DNA of 64,000 bases from contig NC_088779.1 of the NCBI RefSeq assembly GCF_954871325.1, forward strand, positions 7,256,846-7,320,845. The letters are read 5' to 3'. Below the pieces are notes generated by a model. That model saw only the letters and a list, made by a program, of their open reading frames with translations, ran no database searches and had not been told where the DNA came from. Origin of the DNA: Gordionus sp. m RMFG-2023. Its lineage: Eukaryota > Nematomorpha > Gordioida > Chordodea > Parachordodidae. Positions 37,400 to 49,080 of the stretch are shown in pieces. Positions within the stretch are counted from its first letter, which is position 1, and the number at the start of each line of letters is the position of its first letter. A program made the translations under genes and the position numbers.

Positions 37400-37829
37400 A
37401 ATGTTAAATTAAACATATATTTAAGAATTAAAATAGTCTTTAAATAATTCTCTAAATTCTCTTGAATTAGAACTTGAAGCATTTAAAGATCTACTGATCC
37501 CTAAATTTTCAGTAATAGGAAAAATATTAGGTGTATATTCTTTTTATCATAATCAATAATAATATTATGTAAAAGAGTAATTGTAGATATAATTTTATCA
37601 GCATTTTCAACTGAACACTCTATAGCTTTAGAAAGTAGTGCAAATTTTTGTTAAGTATATAATAGAAAACATTCCTAGATAATCCAAGATAGTGAAAGAA
37701 TTGCGAATCATTTAAATTCTCATTTAAATTGATATAGATCATATACAGATCTCTTTCTTTATAAATTATACTTACTTTTCGTTTTTTTTTATAAAGTCTC
37801 ATAATAAAATATTTAGTTATAAGATTCAT
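37400..37829 (-). pseudogene. Harbinger transposase, core deleted
   Basis: The minus strand holds two ends of a Harbinger transposase joined together. 37829-37640 encodes the N-terminal region (MNLITKYFIMRLYKKKRK..., ...FFHYLGLSRNVFYYIL), matching the F..x..R.S...F..I block before the catalytic domain. 37620-37540 encodes the C-terminal ECSVENADKIIS...LLHNIII block. The DDE catalytic core that should lie between is missing, so the element cannot move itself. Convergent with the MADF gene, about 90 bases apart. Confidence 0.75.
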
Positions 37830-37943
37830 TTTTAAAAAATCAGCTGTAAAATATAAATCGTTGCTGTTTGGAAGTAAAAAATATTGCGAAAAACGTGCCT
37901 CGGAAAAAGTTTTGAAAAAACGTCGTGTTTGGAAGTGGCCAAA

Positions 37944-39690
37944 GATTATATTATATATTTTATAATGAAATTTTATGCAAATCTGTTAAACATTCTTCGT
38001 TAATTTCAGCGCCTGATTCTGATGAATTAATAGTATATTATTTTAATAAAAAGTTTATACTATTAATTTATATATATTATAATTAGAGTTATATACCAAT
38101 TTTTATATATTATAAATAGAGTTATATATTTTACTTTCATCAGTTTTGCTTGATTCAATGCCTCTTTTTTCTAATATAAGTAAATGGATTATTCATGAAC
38201 ATTACAAAAATATCTATCAGATTTATTATACTTGCTTAATTTAAAAAACTCTAGTAGTTAAAAATAAGGTTTAATTAATTTTTTCTCGAGAATACGCTTA
38301 ACCTTAAATAAAGCAAAAAGAATTATTTAAAGATGCCACATATATTACTTCTATTTAATATATTTGTGTTGTCACGGGGAACCTTCCAAGACACCACTTC
38401 CTCTGGGTTTGATAAAGTGAATAACATTTTCCTTATTTGTCCTATATCAAATAAATATTTTTAAAAAAATAAAAATTATGTCCCAAATCATTATAATTGT
38501 ATATATATAGTATAACTGTAATTATGAAATTAAAGAGCAGAGTTTTATCATAATTAACTAAAACAATTATTACCATAAGTCAATGGTTAGAATAAGAAAT
38601 TATCTATTTATTAAAACTGTGGATATTTTAATGCATTATTTTATTTTTGATCAGTTGTATAATTTCATTCTCGATACATTTTTAATACATTTTATCTAAG
38701 AATTTTTATAATAATTCCTTTTTTCAATGGATATCACACCTTTTTATTTTCGGAGGATAAATTACATCTTTTTATCAACAACTTTGAGATTTTCAATGGA
38801 AATTCTAATTGTACATAATAAAGCTTTGTTTTCTAGAGTATCTTTTAAGGAACTAAATAGAAAGACATACTATTTATGTATATGAATCGAGATATAAATC
38901 ATATAATAAATTTGGTTAAGGATAAAAAAGGAAAACCAGCTCGTATTAAGGACCAGAATTCTAAGAATATATAAAGGGGAAGAAAATTGTCAAAGAATGC
39001 AAAATTAAAATTAAGAAAACAAGCAAAACGATTTTCTTCTCTTAAGATTAAAATGATAAAACTTTCAGAATTTTATAATTATTTTTATATTTTCTAAATT
39101 AGTTAAGATTGAAACTAGCGATATTTATTTTAAAAGATATATGTTTAGAATAAAAATATTAAGAAGTATTTGATTTTCGGGTTTATGTAATTAATTTTTA
39201 AATAAAAATTTGTGTAAAATATAATTATGAGTAGACTTATTTATCAAGAACTAAAATTAAAATATTTTAATGATCGAGATCATTCATGGGCTAACACTTA
39301 TTCCAATAAACATTTGCCTCCAGCATATCCAGGATACCCCGGGGAGACAAATTAGTAATACAATTCTTTTAAGTATATATCAATATTACAAGATTGCAAT
39401 AATTTATTATTATGATAAAGGTTATTTCATTTTACTTTTCACATCCAGGTCCCAGAAGTCAAAGATAATATAATAAAATTTCTTAATAATAATTTTTAAA
39501 AAAATGATTTTATTAAAAAACAATTTTTAGACGAATCTTTGGACAAAACTATATCAAAAAATAATAATTTCAATAGTGAAGTACTTTAAGCAATTTTTTT
39601 AGCAATGATCAAATTTCTCCTGATACAAACCAAATTTTCAATGAACTGCTTCCCAAACATTAAGTTAATGTTAATAACAATCCTTTCTCG
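37944..39690 (+). other. Spacer with short coding-like stretches before the LINE
   Basis: Mostly featureless. 38874-38972 is open (MYMNRDINHIINLVKDKKGK...) and 38976-39060 continues with RGRKLSKNAKLKLRKQAKRF, both basic and unidentified; 39270-39473 is open without motifs. They may be the decayed 5' region of the LINE that follows, but I cannot show it. Confidence 0.3.
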
Positions 39691-41279
39691 TTAACATTTT
39701 CCATCAAATTAATTCAGTGCCTGAAGCAATTATTACAGACTCCATAGGAGGATTGAATAGTATCAGGCCAGTCCATCTATAAGATCTGATAAATATAGAC
39801 AATTATTAATCTCTGATTCTATTGCATGTATTTACATATCCTATAAACTAATAGAGGTCTGTCTCATCCATTATTTATAATATTCTTTTGGTATGAATGA
39901 TTGCCTTACAAATGACAGATAAAGGCATCTGTCTTATAGATACAGGGGGAGTTATAAGAAAGATTGTCTCAAATATTTTATGCAAACATATTAAAACCTC
40001 CTATGAGAATTGTTTTCTCTAATTCAATTAGGGTTTGGCATTAATGGAGAGTGAAACAGTTAGCAGGGCAACAAGGATTATTCGCGAAATCCTTGCTTCA
40101 GAATATGCATTCCTCAAACTAATATAAAAATATCATTAATATTTCAAATTGTAATTTAATCTAGAGCTATTTAGATGTTTATCCTGATTATTTCAATTAT
40201 ATCTAGTAAAGTTACCATTACTATATAGCGAATATACAATTCTTTTAGCCAAGGAATACAGAAAGGGGAACCGCTCATTCCGCCTTTATTCTGCTTAGCC
40301 AAACAACATATTTAAAATTATAAAACCCAATTTACACCACAATATATGGTATTTGGATGATGGCTCATTAAAGTGTCCTATAAATAAAATAATTAGAGCT
40401 ACAGATATCATTTAAAAACTTCAACATTAGTGAAATATATTCAACTACAAATGTCTTCCCTAATCTTTATTTTTGGGTTACCAATAGGAAAATCTACAGC
40501 TATACATATTTTAGAACACAGAAAATCCTTATTAAAAAGAAAACAATTTTAAAAATTTTGATATACCCAAATTACAATTCTTAGATCATCAGGCGTCTAT
40601 TGATTTATATTTATATTACCATAATATGAATAAAAATTTTAATTTTTACTAGAACATAGACAACCTAAAATTCCCCCTCTTCCAACAAAATCTGGCAGAA
40701 TTGGCTTACGATCACCATCACCCCTTGCAATAGTTTCTTTTATTTCATCCTTATTAAAAAACTAAAATCTCATTCTTAAATTTATTAAACCTATTGAAAT
40801 CCATCTTAAACAAAATCTTGTTATGGTCTGTCAACACATCCTTGGGCATAATTTATCAATTCTCCAAATTATAAAATTGGGATGCTTCAATCATATTATG
40901 CTTTGTCATCTACTTTCGAGCAATAACACAGCAGTGCACTAACCTTCGTTCATAGGTAATGAATAAGTCACACCTATTATTGGAAGGTTATTATATAAGC
41001 ATGTTAAAAAAAAATCTGTTGACAAGTAAGGAATTTAGATAAACCTTAACAACACACTAGTCTTATACATATCTCTATCTTGCAACTGTAAAAGATGCGG
41101 GGTAATGATTGATTCAGCTAATTCACTAGTAAGGCACGAAAGAATTAATAAATAATCCAAAATTTATTATTCAAAGCCGATGCTTTTTTATATTTCAAAC
41201 CAAGAGACACTTACGATTTTATAACTAACTCGGCCTGATGGGCATACGTTAACCATATGGAATATGGGGAAACACATGT

Positions 41280-42114
41280 ATTAGAACCAGGGTTGTGCAT
41301 TTGACCGGTCAAATACGTTTAGTTAAATTGACCGATATTTGACCGGTCAAATATGGTCAAATACGGTCAAATGTGGTCAAATTCAAATATATGTTTTTTT
41401 AATTTAATATTAACTTTATTTTGAATATAATAGTAAAATGAATCTATAATATTAATTTTTTATTAAATTCATTGTCATTCAATAACTAACGTGTAGCTAT
41501 CTGTAGCAGAGTTTTGTTCTGATTCATATTCAATATTATCATTTTCTTTAATATTTTTTAATCAATTTTTCTTATGTGTTATATCTTCAATCGATTTCTA
41601 TTTTCATAAGAATATTAACCCAAATCGACCTATTTCTTTCTAAAGAAGAAGTAGAACTAGGAATTGTTAGTCTCTTGATGGGCAGGGTAGACAAAGTTTA
41701 GTCTATTAACTATAGGTCGGAATTTATTGTATCTGGAAATTACTAATTTCCACATAATTTGCTATATTAAACATGCTGTTTTTGCTTCTGAAATTAATTA
41801 TATCACTTAAAATATTTTGGTCATCACTTCCTTGTAAAATAGCTAATTCTTGAATTATATCACATACTTCATTAATTTCACTACTAGTGAGTTCTCCTCT
41901 TGATATTGTAGACACAAAAAATAAGCAAACATTGTGATCACATGTATTTACATCGTTTTCCCCTTTTTTAAACATATTTTTAATTTATTTTTCCTTTAAT
42001 TTTTTTAGAGTATTTGACAGTATTTGACCGGTCAAATACTCCTCCGGTCAATTGACCGGTCAATTGACTGAATTTGACTGGTCAATTGACCGACTTGCCA
42101 ACCCTGATTAGAAC
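41280..42114 (-). mobile_element. hAT transposon with exact 8-bp target duplication
   Basis: Ends CAGGGTTG (41288) and CAACCCTG (ends 42106), 819 bp, bounded by ATTAGAAC on both sides (41280-41287, 42107-42114). The subterminal regions are dense in GGTCAAAT / ATTTGACC strings, including repeated TTGACCGGTCAA palindromes, probable transposase binding sites. It carries only the 3' part of a transposase on the minus strand. It inserted into the reverse transcriptase at 39690-42235, so it is younger than that copy. Confidence 0.95.
41590..41975 (-). pseudogene. hAT transposase C-terminal part with dimerisation domain
   Basis: The frame 41724-41975 (83 codons; SSEINEVCDIIQELA..., IINFRSKNSMFNIANYV) corresponds to the helical region before the dimerisation domain. 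The next part, in another frame (41590-41690), reads RLTIPSSTSSLERNRSIW, the IPSSS..SER..S hallmark of the hAT dimerisation domain. The N-terminal BED finger and catalytic residues are absent. Non-autonomous. Confidence 0.75.
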
Positions 42115-42235
42115 TTTACATATAATGACATTTTCGCCCCTTTTAATAATAATTATGATCCCTTAGATATAGCGAAAAAAAGGAAATACCACAAATATTT
42201 ATATCTAGCCCACAAATTGTGTTTTTTTAAAATCT

Positions 42236-42950
42236 TTTAAATATAATTTTAAATTTTATTTCTATATCAATTTAAATGTTATTTTTAATTAATATCGATT
42301 GCTAAATTAATAAAAACATATAAATAAACGAGAGCCTTTTCATTGCAGGTATATAAAACTTTGGTTAAGATTGTGATGCCCGAAATGATCTATTACAATA
42401 AAAATAGGATACATTTAAAGTAAAAGTTAGCTAAGCTAAATGAGAAATCAAATAATAACAGTTTTAATTAAGCTGAATATTAGAAATATGAGATTCAAAT
42501 CAGAGATCACATGTGACACCATGTATATAAATATAATGTTTACAATTGTATAAAAATTATCTCAAAATGTTATGAAGATGTGGAATGGGTGATTGTTACA
42601 ATGGATCATATTAAGAGCTAAACATCAATTCATATTTATAGAAGCAAATGAATGCGATATTATCATTAAGGATGTAAGTAAATTTTCAGAATAAATACTT
42701 CATTATATTAGGCTGGTAAAGAAAACGGGTGTTTAGGTGTTATGTAGTCAACGGCTTTTATTTAGAGAATTCATCAGATGTTTATCTTTATAGTGTTAAA
42801 CTAAACTAGGTAGGCTATATTTTTTATCTGGCTTCCGAACACTAAGTTATAATGATATTGGGCAAAATAATTTAACAGATATATATCTATATAATTATAC
42901 GATAATATTGTATCCCATATCAAATCAATTGAAGATATAACCTTAACTTC
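42236..42950. other. AT-rich spacer, nothing recognised
   Basis: No gene or repeat relationship that I can support. Confidence 0.5.
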
Positions 42951-43350
42951 TTCCCTTTTTAAAAAATTTAATGGTGGTCTATATACTAACCTTTCTTATT
43001 CATACCCATCGCCTGCACCATTCTCACCACCTACGGTAGAAAGCCCAACATTTTTTGCAAACGGATCCGCGAAAAAACTGACCAAGGAATCCCTCTTCTT
43101 ACGCCAAAGACTTGCTACCGCCATCATTTGTTCTAACTATCTAAGCTTCATCTCTTCCATTGAATAACCTTCCATTTTCCAAGCTTCCTTTTTTTTATCC
43201 CCTATCCTTTCCCGTAAATTCTATTTCTATAATTTTTCACCTTTATTTATTTTACCTTTTTAAAAAATTAATTATTTGCTAATACATTTTGACATCATAT
43301 CATATCAGTAAATATTCAAATAAAGTAACCCATGACCGGAAAAAAAAAAT
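42951..43350 (+). mobile_element. LINE-like 3' end: reverse transcriptase C-terminus and A-tailed end
   Basis: 43085-43160 reads SLFLRQRLATAIICSNYLSF then SIE and a stop, the FLxQRLxxAIxxxNxxS block that closes this reverse transcriptase lineage; NGSAKKL precedes it. From 43234 follows the 106-bp segment identical to 29016-29121, ending in ten A (from 43340). Whether the tail belongs to this LINE or is a separate insertion is open: 43160-43233 has no counterpart at 28.9 kb. The opposite strand of 42970-43150 is also open, but without motif. Confidence 0.6.
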
Positions 43351-44595
43351 ATTTTTAAATAATTTTGACCGAGTCGACCTTAGATTTCGAAATGAAATAA
43401 ATATATTATAAAATTTTTGCAAACGATTTTGTTCAATGTAATACAAAACTATTAGAACAAAATCTATATCTAAATAAATTCGGGCTGAGAACAATTTATT
43501 AATATTTTCGGGACAAATAAAAGATATTGTTTGGGATAGGGCCCTTTTATCTTTATAAAAATTTCAGACTTATAAAATTAGGTCCAATGCAGATCACTAA
43601 TAAGCATTGTATCGTATTTAACATAAATTTATCTATTTTATTTTAAAATAATTGTAAAAATATTTATAATTTTATTTAGATAATTATTTATACATAAAAA
43701 TATGCAAATTAATAATAATAAACTAAATAAATAATATCATACATTTTATCATTTAATCAACTCGAATAAAATTTGACTTTCATTTTTTCTTTCATGAAAA
43801 TAAATGCATGAAATTTTTGTGTTCCAGGATGTGTTTGGCTGTTTAAATGTTCGAAATTGGTTTTATTCAACATTGCTGGCGAATATACAATGAATCCCAA
43901 GTAAGTTAATTCTCCCATAATTTCATAAATGAATAACCTGTCTGAGATGATAACATATTTATTGTGATTTTAACAGAAAGGGTTGCATCATATTACTAAG
44001 ATTGAAATAACTTTTTTTTCTTTTTGTAAACATTTTAATTATTTTGGTGGGAAATAAAAAATGTTTATTAATTTTATGAAATTATAATAGTTATTGAAAT
44101 TAATAAATAAATTGGTTAATGAAGCCTAATTTATTCTCGGAGAAAATTGTAGATGTAAAATTTATCAATAACAATAATGAAGATTACTCTTGGAATTAAG
44201 GCGTTTTGTATTTTTATAAAAATATAGTACAATCTAGTAAATATTTTTTGCTAGTCAGAGTTTTTTTTAGGACTTTAGTTTTAACTTTATTTTTTTGAAT
44301 GTTAACACTTTTTAAAAAATATATTACAATATATTTGATTAATTTAGAATTCAAACAATACAACTTATTATTAAAGTACAATAACATTTAGCCCAGTATT
44401 CGCCCCAATCTAGTATTTCGTACAAATATTAGAGAGTATATTATTTCTAAAAAAAATTGAAAGAAAAAAAAGCAATTTCCATAGTTATTTCCGGCTTATA
44501 TTTAATAAAATATAACATATAGATCTATTCTAGAACTATTTAATAAAATATAAATTATGTTTGTAATGTTTGTAACTTTATTATTTCTTAAGATA
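43351..44595. other. AT-rich spacer, nothing recognised
   Basis: No supported feature. The minus frame 43300-43494 overlaps the A-tailed repeat and is not a gene. Confidence 0.5.
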
Positions 44596-45115
44596 CTTTA
44601 AATTAAATTTTAAATTTTGTCGTTTCTAAAAATCGGCACATGTCATAAAATAATCCGATTTGAAGTAAAATTTTACATTTTTATTGGTTCAGCAATGTGT
44701 TTTTCCTACATAATTTTCAACCATAATTCATTTTTTGAACGCGTTTTTGAATTTAAAAATTTTATTTTACCGGAAATTTATTTCATCATGTTTTGAACAC
44801 TCAGTTTATGAATTGCAGATAATTTTACCTTTAAACTTTTAATATATAAATTATAGAAAAAATTTATAGAAAAACTAATATAAATTAAAATAATTTTAAA
44901 AAATTCATGGCAAAATTATATGAGCATAGGGTAGGTATTCCAAACGTGATGGAATACATTTCTGGTAAAATAAAATTTTTAAATTTGATACGCGCTAGGT
45001 GATAAAATAACCCACTGTTATAAAGCCGCTAACATATGTACTATCAATAGATCAATTTTTAAAAAAATCGAAGGGGGTCGGTTTGAAAAACGAGTTTTTT
45101 TGATTGATTTTAATA
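44596..45115. repeat. Palindromic MITE-like element
   Basis: 44748-44800 (AATTTAAAAATTTTATTTTACC..., then TCATCATGTTTTGAA) is matched in reverse complement by 44936-44990 (TTCCAAACGTGATGGAATAC ... GGTAAAATAAAATTTTTAAA). The outer parts carry CGGCACATGTCATAAAATAA and AGGTGATAAAATAACCC. Outer limits and target duplication are not resolved. Confidence 0.5.
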
Positions 45116-45289
45116 TGGAATACAAATATTTTATACTAATGTTAAGAAAAAACACAACCTAAGTCTATTTATTTTTTTAATATTATAGCAGAGTTAATAA
45201 AGATAGAAACAAAAAGAAGAGAAGTTAATAAGAAAAATTAAAAAAACTCTAAAATATGTGCCCTTAGATAAATATAGAGTGTAGATAAC

Positions 45290-45841
45290 TGCTCTTTCGT
45301 TATGCAATCAATTTACGCCTGGGCGTACCTTTCTTAAAACAATATACTTGCATATAATGGAATCAATTGGTAGACGCTTATGGGAGACACGCTCTCCACT
45401 ATAAATTTATATCAAAAATTAGCCGACATAATAAAATAAATTCAATAATAGCATCTTTTTAAATAAAGCAAATTTTTCATGTAATTTACCAACATCTTTT
45501 TTAGATAAAAAGCGCCCTGACGGCAAAACAATAGTACCTTTTTTATTGGTAAAGCCCTTAATGTGGTGTTCCTGCTTTAATCCCATGGCCTCATCCAATA
45601 ATTCACATGACTTAACAGAGCCGAATCTATAAAATATTCACACCTTGTGTGACAACCACTTTGTTCCCATAGCAGCTACATCAACATGCTCTTTTGGACA
45701 AGCGGCATTAGATCTCTTCAAAATAATATCAAAATCAATAAAAGAAACTCCATATAAACTCAAGCAGAAAATCGCCGTCTCTAAAATTAGATCTAACTAT
45801 CAAATATTTAAAACATTATGGTTCGACCACGCCCCCTGATA
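45290..45841 (+). pseudogene. Reverse transcriptase C-terminal fragment (LINE-like)
   Basis: Starts at the LRLGVPFLKQYTC region (45310), continues with VDAYGRHALHY and SRHNKINSI (45370-45440), a KKRPDGKTIVPF block (45505-45545), and the open frame 45645-45839 MCDNHFVPIAATSTCSFGQA ... LKQKIAVSK..SNYQIFKT, stop at 45837-45839. It overlaps the region of the 17880 copy and extends it to the C-terminus, so the pieces define the order of the terminal domain. Two or more frame changes. Followed by a T-rich stretch. Confidence 0.75.
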
Positions 45842-47630
45842 TTTATTTTTTTTTTAAATGTTTTTTTATTTTTATAAAAATATATATTTGTATCATTCTT
45901 TTATATATTTTATCATATTTGTATATGAATTTTAAAAAATTAATTGAAAAAAAAATTAAGGAGATTTTTTCAATGAGAGAATAAAAAATAGTTCGATGAT
46001 TGCAGATATTAAAAACACATGAGTTACAATAATCTTATAACGATAACCTATACCTATAAAGATATGAATCGAATCTAATATATGCATTATTCATAATTGA
46101 TTTGTATTTTCAAATAGAAAAATTGCATATAATAAAATCTGATAAAAAAAACTTAAGTGATAGAAATAAAATTTTAAGGAATAAAATTTTCCTTAAGGAC
46201 CATTTTAAATACTTACAATAATTTTAAATATTTATTAATACGTTTTAATAATTTATGAGTAGTTTAAAAAATTTAAGGATGTCAAATATATACGATAAAT
46301 TTGGAATAATATGAAAAAATCAAATTATACGTTTAATTTTGAAAAATTCGATCGAATATAAAAAATTATTTGATGAATAATATATTTACCTATTCCTCGA
46401 TTCGAATTCGAATCGAATAATTTTTATTTAGAGAGTACATATTAGAAACCAAAATAGTATTCGATAAAATGATTGAAAATGTATAATTTGGCTGCTCAAT
46501 GACTATTTTGGGATATATAATCGATTTAAAATATGGAAGAATAATTTATTAAAATAATCTTTATTTATAAATTCAATATTATACCTGCGTCATCTAAAAT
46601 ATTTATTTTAAAAAAAATACATTAAATTTAAGTTAAATAATATTACAAAATATCGGGCCATTTCTAATAATTAATTTTAAGAAGAAAAAAAGACTTGTAA
46701 AAAGTGAAAATCTGATAGACTGGTATTAAATTGTGGCATTAATATAGCCATGATAAGCAGATAAATTCAGTAGCGACTAAATATAAAAGTGTTTACGATT
46801 AATAGTTATTTATAAAATGATATGATTGCTTATTTTTCAACTAAACATCTATAATTGTAAATAAGAAAAAATAAAGAATAACTATCAGAATGTCTAATCA
46901 CTAAACTAGGAATAATATGTTTAGTTTTGTAAAAAATATTTTGAATAGTTAATGATGATTAAGATTTGAGGTAATTATTTGTCAACTCCATGAGTGTGAA
47001 TGGAATAATAACAATTTTAAAAAATATTTAGCTATAGGATTATTAAATGAAGGTGTGGAAAGGTGATAGAATTATTAGATGATTGAGATAGAAAAATTAT
47101 TAGGAAATATCATTAAACAGATTCAATATTAACATTGAAGTTAAGTCAATTTTAGGAGAAATATAAACTACTTTACTCTTGGCTGCTATTAGGAAAGCAT
47201 GTAATATGAGGCTGGTTAGAAACAATTCTTATTCAGACGATTCAATCTGATAAATTTTATTATTCAACGGAATAGATTTATATAGTAAAATTTCCTAACC
47301 AATTAGTAATTTTACCCGATCTATCTAATACCGAGTGATCGTTATGTTACGATTATATAAAAATATGTATGATTATGGAAGAGAATCAAAATACAATAAA
47401 ATAGAGTTTTATAATTGAATTTATATAAAAACGCGTAAAATTATCGCTTAATTTGTTGAATATGTGGTAAGTGATTATAGAAAACAAAATTCGATACCTG
47501 CTTATTTGAAGATACACAAATGGATACGATATAAGCATTAAAGACGCAAATAAAATTTCAGAAATCACTCTACGTGTGCTGTTCAAGAATGTATGTGACC
47601 GGGTGTTGTGTACCAGTTTAGATATTTAGA
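45842..47630. other. AT-rich stretch, diverged family T-like
   Basis: 46730-47560 has faint likeness to family T/S modules (for example ATGTGGTAAGTGATTATAG). No supported gene; the minus frame 47386-47586 has no motif. Confidence 0.35.
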
Positions 47631-47995
47631 TCTATACTTCTAGTTCCGATTATTATTAGATAATATATTATTCCTTCCATGCAACTTATTATTATTTCCT
47701 CTTTTATAAAAAAAATGAATATTTTTATATATATTCAAAAAATAATAAGGCAACTTATGAATTTTGTTTAAATAGCCAATTAACATCAGGAATAGAATAT
47801 AGTTGCCTGAGTATGTGCTTGTTCCCTATAAAAATCTCCATTTATAAATTAAAAATCAAAGACTCAATATGTGAAATATGATTACTATTCCCAAATTTTC
47901 TGGCTGGAATACTCGAATTGATATCAAGGGAAGGGATGATTCTCGGTCATTTATAGGAAAAATGTTTTTAACTCAATAAGAGATATTCTTGATGT

Positions 47996-48250
47996 TTGAT
48001 ATTACAGTCGAAATCGATTGAATTAAAAGCTTTTGAATTGATAAGAAGATATATCATGGCTTTACAAAATTTAAAGAATGATTTAGTATATTTTGACCCA
48101 AGCGAAGAAAATACCTCTTTGGTAAAAAGGGAAAGAAAAATTAGAAATAATAGTAAACTATTAAATTTTGAAATGATTTTGAATATGGATGATTTTCCGG
48201 TTTATATTGAAAATTATAAAACTTTTGAAAAAGCGGAATTGGACTTGTAA
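47996..48250 (+). pseudogene. Unknown conserved ORF in segment Q, first part
   Basis: 84 codons, MILQSKSIELKAFELIRRYI ... KIRNNSKLLNFEMIL, NMDDFPVYIENYKTFEKAEL. The counterpart at 56127-56330 keeps the reading frame through KIRNNTKLINYEMNLNMDDF and an in-frame insertion of seven codons before KTFEEAELGL, with mostly conservative changes (S/T, L/I, F/Y, K/R). That pattern suggests descent from a real coding sequence. No domain recognised; hydrophilic, no signal peptide. The surrounding repeats are transposon-derived, so a transposon protein is the likeliest source. Confidence 0.4.
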
Positions 48251-48315
48251 AAATGCCCTTACTCCTATACCCATTTTTTTAAATTGAAAAATTTTAACTC
48301 ATATCATTGAAATAG

Positions 48316-48477
48316 GATCAGGCAGATCCGGTCAATTCTTTTTTATTTGTTGATACAATTTTATTAAAACTAATCACCCGTTTGAATAAATTAATTAAGC
48401 GGGGCTTGTATTCCGATATAGAAATGTTAAAGTTCATAAATTCAGAACTAACTAAGCCATTTAAAGATGATATTTAA
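48316..48477 (+). pseudogene. Unknown conserved ORF in segment Q, second part
   Basis: 53 codons, DQADPVNSFLFVDTILLKLI, NKLIKRGLYSDIEMLKFINS, ending in TAA. The first 20 codons are conserved at 56334-56395 (DQAGLVNSFLFADTILIKLI). The minus strand of the same interval is open for about 50 codons too, and its first part is related at DNA level to 50860-50940 inside the minus-strand reverse transcriptase, so the true coding strand is unsettled. Confidence 0.3.
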
Positions 48478-48620
48478 AGTCATATTTTATTTTAAAACAA
48501 TGAACCACGAGATCTATAATATAAAATCATGCTCCCTCCATACCCCCCCCCCCTTAAAAAAAATGTTTTGAAAAATAAAAAGGTTAAAAACATTGAATAG
48601 AACATAATATATGCATTAAT

Positions 48621-49080
48621 GTCAACAGACGGGATTAGACAACTTAGCCTTAGCCAATGACAATTTGGAACTCATAGTTCGTAAGTAACATTTCCTTTCT
48701 CCTACTCGGGATAGCGTCTAGGCATTCATGACGGTTAGAATTTTTTCTGCTTTCTAATTAAGTTGAAGGCTTATTAGATCGGGACACGAGCAAAGTTTTT
48801 CAAATGGATATTGAAACATGGCAAGTATTAAACTCTTTAAATAGTTGAAAATGAGGTGGTCGAACTTTGAAGAACTAAAGTAAGCCAAGATTGTTTGGTC
48901 GAATCTAGAATTGGATCGTTTAACTCGACAAGCTAAGAAATAGAGTCATTAAAGGATATCCGGAAAACAATCAATTGTCATAAAATTGGGGGGGGGGGGT
49001 GAAAATCTATGTCATCTCTGGAAATGACTTATTAAAACCAGAAAACTTTAGGACTTAAAAATAAAATAGCGTTTTTCAAT
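48621..49080. other. Less AT-rich spacer between Q and R
   Basis: Contains a run of 12 G (48988-48999), and 48543-48554 just upstream is a run of 12 C. 48840-48960 has a coding-like look (NFEELK, NLELDRLTRQAKK) but is interrupted and unrecognised. Confidence 0.35.

Larger units (their letters stand above)
36372..37943. mobile_element. PIF/Harbinger element, internally deleted
   Basis: Perfect inverted ends (GGCCACTTCCAAACACGACG, 36375-36394, and its complement ending 37940) are flanked by AAA on both sides, a 3-bp target duplication typical of the superfamily. The 1,566-bp element has the two-gene plan of Harbinger: a MADF-BESS (Myb-like partner) protein on plus and the transposase on minus. 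The transposase is collapsed. A second inner repeat (CTTCCAAAC near 36430 and GTTTGGAAG near 37866) strengthens the ends. Confidence 0.9.
39690..42235 (+). pseudogene. Reverse transcriptase (LINE-like), most complete copy, split by a hAT
   Basis: Blocks in order: GGLNSIRPV (39745), QLGFGI (40026), SQGIQKGEPLIPPLFCLA (40230-40300), YLDDGSLKCPINK with the catalytic YLDD box (40350-40395), GRIGLRSPSPLAIVSF (40695), a zinc knuckle CKRCG with VRHERIN (41095-41150), RPDGHTLTIW (41230). After the hAT insertion (41288-42106) the tail resumes with FSPL and AKKRKY (42130-42200). These are the finger-to-palm, thumb, CCHC-like and C-terminal blocks of a non-LTR reverse transcriptase with YLDD at the active site. 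Many frame changes; inactive. No LTRs are seen. Clade not determined. Confidence 0.85.
47640..48620 (+). repeat. Repeat segment Q, copy 1
   Basis: Aligned by eye with 55560-56690 over its full length (CTTCCATGCAACTT; GAGTATG.(A/G)CTTGTTCCCTA; GGTCATTTATAGGAAAAAT; TTAAAACAATGAACCAC). It holds two open stretches on the plus strand: 47996-48250 and 48316-48477. The family is unknown. Confidence 0.75.

Noticed and set aside
42970-43180. Open minus-strand stretch containing SFFADPFAKNVGLSTVGG
   Set aside because: The plus strand matches the conserved C-terminal block of the reverse transcriptase lineage at the same place, so the minus reading is probably its shadow.
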